Source: Gambelia wislizenii | Lineage: Eukaryota; Chordata; Lepidosauria; Squamata; Crotaphytidae | DNA length: 64,000 nt | Assembly (NCBI GenBank): GCA_030847615.1 | Contig: JAUMIR010000003.1 | Coordinates: forward strand, 68,582,001-68,646,000 | Reading direction: 5' to 3' | Shown: piece after piece, positions 41,201 through 53,200 of the stretch | How the letters are laid out: the number at the start of each line of letters is the position of its first letter | Numbering within the stretch: position 1 is the first letter of the stretch | Notes under the pieces: generated by a model | The model's database searches: none | What the model saw: the letters and a program-made list of their open reading frames with translations, nothing else | What the model was told of the DNA's origin: nothing | Made by a program: the position numbers and the translations under genes

Positions 41201-44200
41201 GCCTTCATGAAGAATAAAAATTAATCCCTAAACTTCCCACAGTAAAAGAAAGTTACTAGAATATTTACTCCAAGTATGTGTCAGTCAGTCCATCAATTTC
41301 ACAAACTTTTTATCTACATTCATACTAAGTGCTCATCTCAGTATTTGGAAAGGACAAACTATGTCCTAAAAGGAACAGGAGTCCAGGCTGTGGTTCAGAT
41401 CAACATTCCAAATGCAAGGAAGTCCAAAAGAACTATCATGTTCTAAAAGAGAAAATGCTTCCCCTTAACAGTTCTGGTTAGGGGGGGAAAATAGGCAATC
41501 TAGTGTTGAGAAAACTCCTTCCTGCAATACTGAAGTAAATTTCTTTTGGCCACACACACACACACACACACATATATAGAAAGAGCATGTCAGCATGGTG
41601 CAGTGTTGGACTAGAACTTAGAAAGACCAGGTTTCAAATCCCCATTCAGCCATGGAGACCCACCAAGTGACCTTGGGCAAATCACACTCTCTGCTAGGTA
41701 CAGATACTGTATAGATATAGATATAGATATACAGTTAGGTCTGGAAATAATTGGACACTAACACATGTTTTGTTATTTTGGCTATTTACCAAAATAAATT
41801 TAAGTTATAGTCAAATAATGACTATGGACTTAAAATGCAGTCTCTCCGCTTTAATTTGAGGGCATTTACATCCAAATTGGAGAAAGGGTTTAGGAATTAC
41901 AGCTCTTTAATATGTAGCCCCCTCTTTTTCAAGGGACCAAAAATAATTAGACAAATTAACACAATCATATATAAAATGTTCATTTTTAATATGGAAACCA
42001 CAGATAACAGTGACCATCATTGAAAATAATGGGACTTCTGGTTTTAAAATACCATAGAGTTGCCTTGGAGGGCCTAGAAAATGTCTAGAGAGAACACCGC
42101 TCTAGGCATTTTCTAGGAAGATTCTATGGTATGTGTTCATTATTTAACTGTAACTTACATTCATTTTGGCAAGCAGCTGAAATAACAAAACTTGTGTCAG
42201 TATCCAATTATTTCCAGACTTAACTGTACAATACATATTTGAATAACCGTTGTTCATAATGATCTTATAACATGGGCCTAGCATGTATGTGGATGTACAT
42301 ACTTGATGAGCTCCTTTTCCCGAATCTCTAATTGAAGCATGATAGCGCTGAGCTCCATATACAAATTATTGGCTCTCTCCAATTTTCTCTCATAATGTTC
42401 ACGAATATCCAAGGCATGCCTATAAGGAGGAAAAAAAGGAGAACCAGTCTTAACAGCTAAGTGATCTCTCTCATAAGGACAGCAGGTACCAATGAAGAAT
42501 TATTCCCCAATATACACATTTGCAACTTCTAAAATAAACAAGAGTGATAAAAGCATTTGCATGTTGGAAAAACAAAATCAGGCTTCAGCTCACATTACAG
42601 ATAACTACAATATGGTACCTCTCCCAAAAACACTAGAATTCAGGGGCATTAAGTGAAACAGATTACTGAGGATTCAAAATGAATCAAATAAAGGTATTTT
42701 CAAACAATGAGTACTGAGATGATAAACACAAACAAATATAAATCCTCTAACAAAGAGATGTGATAAATTCCTGGAGGATACATCTATAAACAGTCCTCTT
42801 TGTGGCCTTACCAAAAACCAACTGGGTGGTTGCTGCTGAAAAGAGGAGACTAAACTAAATAGATTATTGAAATGAACCAAAAGGATTTATCTTAAACTCT
42901 TATATACAGTTGTCCCTCCGTATCCACGGATTTGGTATCCACGGATTTAAGTTTTCATGGCTTGAAAATACTCTTTAAAAAATAATAATCCAAAAAGCAA
43001 ACCTTGATTTTGCCATCTTATATAAGGGACACCATTTTGCTATGCCATTACATATAATGGGACTTGAATATTCACGGATTTTGATATTCACGGCGGGTCC
43101 TGGAACCAAACCCCAGCAAATATGAAGGGACAACTGTAAGAGCAACAGACCTGAGTTCTTCTCTTCTGCGACGGATAAGTTCTTCATCTAACCGGTGTAT
43201 ACAAGTTCCTTCACTTTTAATCTTTTCAAAGTGTTTCTTCACTTCTTCTCTCCATTCAGCCTGTCAGAGCAATTTTACATTTTGATGGCTATATAATATA
43301 ATTAATGGCAGTTACAACAGCACCAAGAACAGCTGCACTATTATGAGAAAACAAGCGTTTACTGGCTTCCAACCAGCATTCCAACAATCCTCTGAAAGGC
43401 CTGCAGTACTAGGCCAGCAGCTGCCTTATTACCAAGGCTACACCTGTAACTCTGTCTAATTTTAACCGAAACTTGAGCTCTATTTTCAGCTATATATAGC
43501 AACGTGATCTTCACCTATATTATTGTTTGCATTTCATTCCTATCTACAGTTCAATTTCTTCTCATATCTCTATCCAACTAACTGCTTTCAACTACAGGAC
43601 CATTAAAAGAGGATGCAAAGCACAGCAAAACAAGGGAACAAATATTTATTTGGCACTAGACTTCACACCCACAATTCCTATGAATTTTTAGTCATCAGAG
43701 CACTTGCAGAAAGTGTGGGATGAGTCCTTCCTGAATCTTTGTTTGCAAAGAAAAGCCAGAGAGAGAGGGGACATTACAATACAGAAAAGGTATCTTGATT
43801 ACAACAGTAAATAGAGTCTGACCTCACACATCTTTCTGCAATATCAAAATAAACAGACTCAAATAAAACTTTTAGGGAAAAAAGTGTTTTGATTAAGAAA
43901 GCATAATATCTAGGAATACTGGAAATTCTGGTTCCTAAAGAAAATAAATATACAGCATTATATGGAAGAAAATGCTATATACACAATCTTTCAGGCAAAA
44001 AAAAGTACTGTCGTGAAAGATTATCTATTAATGCTAAATGCTGAATTACATTATCTCAAAAGATGCAGCTCCTTTTCTGGCTCTAGTTGTAGGGAGTTTA
44101 ATACTGCACAACTAATACACATTCCTACCTGAGTAATCCCTCCCCACAAGAGACTATATTCAGTGTAATCCCACTGAATATAATGATGTAAATGAGGTGT

Positions 44201-47200
44201 CAACATGAACTCAGTCAGACACTTTTTCAAACAGAAGTTGAATTTGCTAGATTATGGCAACAGTGTGTGATAACAACCATTTAGCTATACCAATTCTACT
44301 TTCTCCTTGAATAACATTGCTGAGCATGGCACACTTTCCAACACAACCAATAACTTAAAAAGAACCATGTTCCCCTTCTTGTAACAGCATACGTTGTGCC
44401 TTACTATCAGTGTGTCCAACATATTTGTTCCTAAACAATTTGATCCTTTGGGAATAAGGCTATACAGTATTATGTTTATCATAGGGAAGCAGGTAGCTGT
44501 GGTAGTTGGTTGCAGTAAAAATAAGAAAAGATTTGTGGCACTTTAAAGATTAACAAATTTTATTTGGCAACTGTTTTCATGACTTCACCCCAACCTGATG
44601 CATCTGATGAAATAGGCTAGAGTCCACAAAACCTTATGCCAAATAAAACTTGTTAGTCTTTAAGGTATATAACAAGACTCTTCATTAAGGCTATATCAAG
44701 GATTTCTATTGTCTTTCATTCCCATTTATTTGGTTTATATCCTCTGCCCTGCTCCTCCATCTTAAGCACTGGGTTCCAGCAAGGAAGCCAGCATCTGATC
44801 AAGTAGACTGGATGTGCATGAAAACCTGTGCCATTATATACTTTCCCTCTGGCTTTTCTTCGCAAACGAAGATTCAGGAAGGACTCATCCCGCACTTTCT
44901 GCAAGCGCGCTGATGACTAAAAAGACCAATCCAAGATAAACAAGTCCGGTTGCAGAAAGCACAGCAGAAGGGCTCCTTGGGTGATGTTTTTGGGTTGTGA
45001 TTCTTTCTGCGTTGTCGTTTCTCTTCAAGACTTGTTCGGCGTGAGTTCTCAAATAAGGCTGCAGCATTGTGGATAGTGCATCTCCATGCCTCCCGATGTG
45101 AGGCCAGGGCGGACCACTGTTAGTCATCAATTTGGCCGAGCCTGAGATGTTTTAGGGAGTCTTTATATCGCTTTTTTGGAGTGCCCCTCTTACGCTGACC
45201 CGTGGCGAGTTCACCGTAGAGTAGTATTTTTGGGAGGCGATGGTCCTCCATCCTAGAAACGTGCCCTGCCCAGCGCAGCTGTGTTCTCAATATCATGGCC
45301 TCAATGCTGGTGATCCCTGCTTGCTCAAGGACAGCAACATTCGTCACATAGTCAGTCCAGTGTATATTTAGGATTGTGCATAGACAGCGCTGATGAAAAC
45401 GTTCGAGGAGTCGTAGGTGGTGGCGATAGGTGACCCATGTTTCAGATCCATAAAGGAGGATAGACAGTACAATGGCTCTATATACACTGATTTTTGTGTT
45501 TTGCCTCAGGTGTTTATTGCTCCAGACTCTTTTATGAAGTCTTCCAAATGCACTATATGCCTTTGCTAATCTGTGATCGATCTCTTTGTCAATCTTGGCA
45601 TCTGAGGAGATGATGCTTCCCAGGTAGGTGAACTGCTGAACGGACTAGAGCACAGATTTGCCGACGGCAATGTGGGGATGCTGGTGTTCGTCCTGTGGTG
45701 CAGGCTAGTAAAGAACTTCCGTTTTCTTCAGGTTGACTTCCAGCCCAAACAGCTCTGCAGCTGTTGCAAAGCAGGATGTCAGGCGCTGCAGAGCTGCTTC
45801 TGTGTGGGCAACAAGGGCAGCAGCATCAGTGAAGAGCAGCTCACAGACTAGATAGTTTAGAGTCTTAGTGTGAGCCCTCAGACGGCTTAAGTTAAACAAG
45901 CTACCATCAATACAGTAACGTATATAGATGCCGTCGTCTTCTTCAAGCTCTACCATAGCCCTTTGGAGCATCATGCTAAAGAAGATTGTAAGTAAAGCTG
46001 GTGCAAGAACACAACCTTGCTTCACTCCATTAGTTATTAGAAAGGGCTCTGAAAGAGCATCGCCATATCTGACTTGACCACGCTGGCCCTCTTGTAGCAA
46101 GATAATCATTTTAAGGAATCTGGGGGGACATCCTAGTCTTTCCAGGATCTGCCACAGACCTTTTCTACTCACAGTGTCGAAGGCTTTGGTGAGGTCAACA
46201 AATGTCACATAGAGACCCTTGTTCTGCTCCCTACATTTTTCTTGCAGTTGCCTAAGGGCAAATACCATGTCTGTAGTACTCCTATTGGCTCTGAAGCCAC
46301 ATTGGCTTTCAGGGAGAAGTTCTTCTGCAATAGCAGGAACTAATCTGTTCAGGAGTATCCTTGCAAGGATTTTTCCAGCAATAGAGAGCAGTGTTATGCC
46401 TCGATAGTTTGAGCAATCGGATTTTGCTCCTTTTTTCTTGTACAGGGTAATGATGACTGCATCTCGAAGATCTGATGGCAGTTCCCCTTTTTCCCAGCAA
46501 TTCACAAGGAGTTCATGGAATTTATCGTGGAGTGCATGACCTCCGTGTTTCCAAACTTCAGGTGGAATTCCATCAATCCCAGCTGCCTTGCCGTTTTTCA
46601 TCTGCTGTATGGCCTTAAGGGTCTCTTCCAAAGTGGGAGCTATGTCCAATTCATTTTTCATCGGTTTTTGTATCATATGTTGGATAGCTGAGGCTTGGAC
46701 TACTCGGTTGGCGCTAAAGAGACTTTGAAAATGTTCAGCCCATCGATTCAGGATGGAGGCTTTATCAGTAATCAATGTTTGACCATCTGTACTGTATAAG
46801 GAGCTTTGGACCTGATAAGTAGCTCCAAACACTGCTTTAAGAGCTTCATAAAATCCTCTATGATCACCCAGATCTGCACAGCGTTGTGTCTTTTCTGCTA
46901 TATTGATCCACCACTTGTTCTGCATGTCTCGAAGCTTTTGTTGAAGTTTACTACATGTGAGGCAGAAAGCTGCTTTTCTTATATGGCAACTTGGCTGGGC
47001 AAGGTATTCCTGGTGAGCAGTTCTCTTCTTTGCCAACAGCTCCTGGATCTCTTGGTTGTTTTCATCAAACCAGTCTTGATTTTTCTTGTGGGAGAACCCA
47101 AGGGATTCTTCCGCAGACTGGAGGATACTGTTTTTGCTATGTTGCCAAAGCACTGTAGGGGAAGGATCTGTAGGATGGTCTTCAAGTTTTGTTTGTAGAT

Positions 47201-50200
47201 TTGCCTGGAAGTTGTCTCTCATGGTAGCTTGTTGAATATTGTTGACTTGGAGTCTCTTCTTTAAGATGCCACCCCTCTTAGGTTTGAACTTAAGATGAAG
47301 ATTTAGTTTACATCTGACGAGGCGATGATCTGTTTGGCATTCTGCACTGGGCATCACTCGGGTATGACGGACATCATGAATGTCTCTCTGACGGACTAGA
47401 ACATAGTCAATGAGGTGCCAATGTTTGGATCGGGGATGCATCCAGGTTATCTTCGAGCTATCTTTCTGCTGAAAGATTGTGTTTGTAATAGTCAACTGTT
47501 GTTCTGCACAGAACTCTAGCAGGAGGCGTCCGTTATCATTGCAATTTCCAACACCATGCTTGCCTAAGACACCTTTCCAGGCTTTGAAGTTCTTTCCTAC
47601 TCTGGCATTGAAGTCACCAAGGATAATAATGTTATCTTCTACAGGGACTTTTTGTATGAGTTGGCATAGGTCTGTGTAGAATTTGTCTTTCTCTACAGGG
47701 TTGGCTTGCATAGTTGGGGCATATATACTAAAGAGAACAACATGTGGGAAGCGTAAGGAAATAATGTGATCAGAGTGTCCTGTTGGCAAGGTTTCGAGTT
47801 TGGAGGCAATGGAGTTTTAAATCATAAAGCCTACTCCTGAAAGATGTTTTTCAGTTTTGGATTTGCCAGAACAGTAAAGTGTGTAGCCGGCGCCATGTTC
47901 TTTAACGCTGCCTTCCTCATGGAAGCAAACTTCACTAAGAGCAGCGATGTCAATTTTAAGTCGTGATAGTTCATGGGCTATTAGGGCAGAACGACGCTCA
48001 GGCCGTCCACTATCTTCAGAGTCTTGCATAGTTCTGATGTTCCAGCATGCAAGTGTCAGTTTATTTACACCTTTGTAGGCTGGTGTGTGCCTTTGTTTCT
48101 TTGCCTTGGTTTGACCGCATCAGAAGATGTCCATTGGCCGCGGCTAGCCAACCAGGTAGTTGGGGATGAGCTTTCATTAGGCCACCTTTTCTAGGCCCCT
48201 CTCCATATGGAGCAAGCAGTGCTCTCCTTAAAGCTCTCCTTAAAGCTCTCCTGCTTGGTCGTTCAGGATGCTGCCGAACAAGACTGTCATCTCCCGGGTC
48301 AGCCTTGAGTGACCAATGTCCTGAACCGCCTGCATGCAGGGTTGGGTCTGCGGCTTCCAGTGCATCTTTACACCTGCCGTTTCGTCCCTCACCTATCGCT
48401 ACAGGGATTTTTTGGAACTGGATTTATCCTTCGAGCCTGTGCAATGGATTTTTCTGGTGGAGCGCAGCATGCACAGAACTGGCCTCACCCTTTAAACCAA
48501 AGGTTCATCTGCTGTGGCCTTGCAAGCATGGACGTAGCAGCGAGGTCCTCGGTTTGTAGGTTTGATTAGAGTTTCCTTTTCTTAGATGGTTGACCTTACA
48601 GGGTTGGACGAGCACCATCTGCCCGGGTTTGGGATTAGAGTTTTCCTTCTCCTACGACGGTTGCCACAAGGCTAGAGAGCCCATCCTGCCCTTTGATGCT
48701 CTTTGTCAGACCCTTTGGTTTTGACCTGTCTGGCATGGGAGACCCTACCAGTGGCTATTATGCCACCGCCAGCATAGCTCAAAACATCATTAGGGTACGC
48801 AAGCCTCTCTCCCACGACAAGGGGGCATCAATGGAGAGGCACTATATACTAATTAACATCTAATGTACCGCAACAGTTGGTTTTTTAGTGCTACAAATTA
48901 TCAAATTACCTTTGTGAAACCTGCCTTCTTGTTTTTCTACACTACCTTTTCAATACCTCTCCACATATAGGTTTGAGCCCCCCTACATAAACACATATTT
49001 TCAATACCCTTCATGTTACATATGTAGGTTCAGTTGAATCTGCTCCAGTTGTTGCAACTTCATCACTCTCCCACCTGCCCTCATTATTACTTTCTGGCCT
49101 TGTTTATGCTTTATTCTTCCTTGCTGCTAGCATATAAGCCCTAGTAAAGTACACATAACAAGCTAACAATATCTGTGAGAGTCTGCTGCTAGCAGACATT
49201 ACAGATTTACCTGAGACTTGAAATAAGTCTCCTGAGGGGTGCCCAACACATCAGCAGATGCAATGTCAAGGTGCATAAGTGTTTGTCGGAAAGAGGGCCG
49301 ATTCCTGGGCTTACTTTGCCTGTTGAAAGAGAAAAAAAAAGGATGAAGACCATCCCATGTTAAAATGTAATTATAAGTTGGAGCATTTTAATTAATGGTT
49401 CTGTTTTAAGTTGAACTTTAATTTCATTATCTATCCAAATACCTTAAAAAGCAAAAAATGAGTAAGATTTTAGCCTACAGTACATAACAGGCTCTCTGCT
49501 TCTACTTCTGTACTAGCAAGGCAAACCAAACAATTCCTCCACATAACACTATATAGAAATATGGACAGGTTGCTTACCTGTAACTGTGGTTCTTCAAGTG
49601 GTCATCTGTGCCCTCACAGAATTGGGATCTCACGCATGTGCAGATCAGGCTCAGAGCATTTCAGAGCTGAGTAGCTTTTGGGTGGTAGTCCTGCCCTCCC
49701 AGGGCACTCTATATCTAGCGCCAGGAAGCTACTCCCCTTAGTTCTGGAGTCCGTCATAAACTGTCATGGACCTGCCAGAAGAGAGGAGGGCAGGTTTGTG
49801 TGAGGGCACAGATGACCACTCAAAGAACCACAGTTACAGGTAAGCAACCTGCTCTTCTTCGTGGCCTCTGTGCCCCACACAATTTGGAGAGTAAAAGGCT
49901 TACCCATGGATGGTGGGAGCAGGTCAGCCCAATATGGAAGAGACAACCGCTCTGCCAAAATCAGCATCCACTCTAACTCTGCAGTCCAGGAAGCAGTGGC
50001 AGATAAAGGCCAACAGTTGAGACCAAGTAGCCGCTCTGCAGACTTCAGGGAGCGATATGCACCTATACCACGCCTGAGTGGTGGCCATGGCCCTGGTGGA
50101 GTGTGAATGGATGTTGAACGGTTGAGATTTCCTAGCCAGTTGGTAGGGCAAGTTGATGGTGTCCACTACCCAGCAGGAGATCCATTGGGACGAGAGTGGT

Positions 50201-53200
50201 GTCCCCAGGTGATGGTCCCTGTAGCAGACAAATAGACAGGGGGATTTCTTGAGTGGCGCTGTTCATGAAGTGTAAAAGGCTAGTGTCCTGTGTATAACTA
50301 GGGTGTGAAGAGCCTGGTCAAGCATGGAGGAACGGTTGGGGGAAAAGGAAGGGAGGACTATGTCTTGATTCATATGACAGAAGGAGACCACTTTGGAAAG
50401 AAAGGATGGGTCAAAGCGTAGCATCACCTTATCAAGATGGAAACCATTTAGGGCCAATCCGATCAAAGGGTGGATAGTTTGCTGGCCCACTTGGCTGAGG
50501 TGATGGCAATAAGGAAAACGGTCTTAAGGGTGATGAGGCAGAGGTCTGCTGTGGCCAGTGGCTCAAATGGCTTGTGCATTAGTTGAGAGAGGACTAAGGA
50601 GAGGGACCATGCTGGTACTGGGTCTCAGATTGGAGGGTAAAAGTTGGAGACCCTTGAGGAAGCACTTTATGGTGGGGTCCCTGAAGAGAGGGGCCGAGGA
50701 GTGCCTCTCAAGCTGGTGAACCACAATGACCAAAAGGTAGACCTTAAGGGAGGAGAGTGCCAGGCCATGTTCCCTGAGGTGGAGGAGGAAGGACATCACT
50801 GTGTGCACATCCATACACTTGGACAGTAGAGCGGAGGCTGGTGAACGTACAAAAGCATTGCCACTTAGCGACGTGGGATTGGTGGGTGGATGGTTTTCTT
50901 GAAGCCACTAGTATCTCTTGGATGTGCTCTACCTGGGTCGTATTCACCATATGGTGAGGTGAAAGATGCCTGGGTTTGGGTGTCTCAGAGAACCAGAGGC
51001 TTGAGTCAGAAGAGCAGGAAAGCAAGGGAGTCTGAGTAGGTCGCCCTGTGACATGTCAAGGAGGGTGGGGAACCATGGTTGTCTTGACCACCATGGGGCT
51101 AGGAGTATGCAGTTGGAGTTGTCATCCTGCATCTTCCCTAGAGTCCATGAGATCAGATGAAGGGAAGGAAACAAGTAGCAGAGGGGGTCCAACCACTGGC
51201 ATAAGAAGGCGTTGCCTTGGGAGCCTGGCTCCATCCCCACGCAGGAGCAGAAGTGAATGCACTTGCGGTTGATGGGGGGAGGCAAAGATGTTTATCGAAG
51301 GGTGTCCCCAATGCCTGGTGATCAGTCAGAATGCCTCCTCGGAGAGGCTCCATTCATGTGGGTGTAGTGAAGTCCTGCTGGTGGTGTCTACTATGGTGTT
51401 GTCCATTCCAACAACATGAACTGCTAGTGGTAGTACTTGTCTGGGGAGATTGAAGGAGGAAGATGCACGCTACAACCGAGTCCAGGAGAGCACCAATGAA
51501 TGAGAGGGACTGAGCCGGAGGTGGGATTTTGCCAGGTTGGGGCAGAGGCCCAGATCTGCCAGGAGACATAGTGTGGCATGCACATGATGATGAAGGGTGG
51601 CTTTGGTGTTTGCTGCCAGGAGCCAGTCGTCCAGGTACGGAAATATTCTTATTCCCTGAGTGCACAGGTGAGAGACTACCACCATGACTTTTCTAAATAC
51701 CCTTTGGACCGTAGAGAGCCCGAAGGGTAGAACCTTGTATTGGTAGAGTTTGGAGCCTACTGTGAAGCAGAGGAACCTGCGATGCTGAGGTCATATACGA
51801 TTATAGAAATATGCATCACAGAGGTTTACAGAACCAAACCAGTCTCCTTTTCTTAGGAGTGGGAGAATGGTGGCTAGTGTGACCATCCAGAATTTCATAC
51901 ATCTGATGAACCAATTGACAGCACAGAAGTCCATAACGGGGCACAGGGAGCCATCTCAATTAGGTATGGTAATATACCAGGAGAAGAACCCGGAGGAAGC
52001 CACACATGTTGAGGCTTGTGTCCTTGGCTAGGAGGAATGAGACCTCCTCGTGGAAGGTGGCTAAAGACAGAGTAGGTTGGAATATGCCAGGTGGTGGAGT
52101 ATGGGTGAATTCTATGGCGTATCCAATAAGAATGATGGTGTTGACCCAATGGTCTGATGAGATGGTTTGCCAGGCATGGGTGTGTCTGGCTAGGTCTGGG
52201 CGTCCAGGGAGGTGAGGCAGCAGCATAGGTTCCTGGGCAGACCTGATGGAAAGGTGCCATAGTCAAAGGCACTGTTTGGTAGTGGTGCGGAGCTTCAATT
52301 GCCCAAATGATTGGTAGTGATGGGTCTTGCTGGATCACGGCTGTTGTGGTTGTTTGGCAGTATGGCGGAGTTGGAAAGGATGAGTGTGAAGTGGATGTAG
52401 AGGCCAGCAAACGCTTCTGCCAATACTGCTTGGTAGCCCAGTATGGACAGCTGGGTTGGGAAATGCCCATCTTCTTGGCTGTTGTGTGGGCCTTGACCAA
52501 TGTTGCCATTGCCTCATCTGTGTTGGAGTTGAAGAGGCCTTGACCATTGAAGGGGAAGTCCTCAATACGTTGGCAAGTGTCATCTGTGATGCCACAGAGT
52601 GGAGCCAGACATAGCGATGATAGATGTTGCCATAGATTTTGCAGCACAATCGGCAGCAGAGGAGCCCTGGTGGCGCAGTGGTCAAATGCCAGTATTGCAA
52701 GTCACCACGTTGCAAGTTCGATTCCAGAGGGCTCCAAGGTTCACTCAGCCTTCCATCCTTTCATAGGTCAGTAAAATGAGTACCTGGCTTGTGGGGCAAT
52801 TGGCTAACACACATTGGAAACTGCTTAATGCAGTGTAGATGCGTAAATTGCTATTGCTTAAAACAATTTGTAAGCCACTCTGATAGCCCTGTGGCTGAAG
52901 AGCGGGGTATAAATAAATAAATAAATACATTTTTTTAAATGGCAGGTAGCTGGCCAGATGGTGGGTTTCTTGCTGAAAGAAGATGGCTATGTTCTTATGG
53001 TCATCTGGGAGATAAATGAGGAAGGATGCCATCTTGTTCTACTGGAATTGTTGATAGCCCACCATGCAGGCTTGGTAATTAGTCACTTGGATAGCTAAGG
53101 AGGTGGAGGAGTAAAACCTTTTTTCCAGGAGGCTGAGATGGCAACCCTCCTTGTCAAGTGGCACTGAGGCATTGGGAGCTACGGGTGGATTTTGCCTGTG

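Larger units (their letters stand above)
41203..42302 (-). other. MAP3K13 intron between coding exons 8 and 9
   Basis: It holds a (CA)n tract, a SINE fragment, a short GATATA array and a complete Tc1-like MITE, listed separately. Confidence 0.8.
43261..44880 (-). other. MAP3K13 intron 6/7, part without coding sequence
   Basis: It holds a 3'-end LINE fragment (43685-43765) and an unclassified repeat (44512-44690). The rest was not recognised. Confidence 0.5.
44850..48850 (-). mobile_element. Near full-length APE-type LINE ('craniofacial development protein 2-like')
   Basis: The 5' UTR (about 48850-48130) leads into an ORF with a short basic N-terminus, [18 protein letters not shown] (APE endonuclease start), [22 protein letters not shown], then RT blocks [90 protein letters not shown] and [13 protein letters not shown] thumb region ([20 protein letters not shown]) and a C-terminal zinc-finger-like [20 protein letters not shown] follow. 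Only a few in-frame stops interrupt it (about 47818, 45706, 45648, 45121). Clade (RTE-like or other) was not resolved. Confidence 0.88.

Noticed and set aside
46219..47679. Several plus-strand open frames
   Set aside because: Antisense shadows of the LINE ORF on the minus strand.
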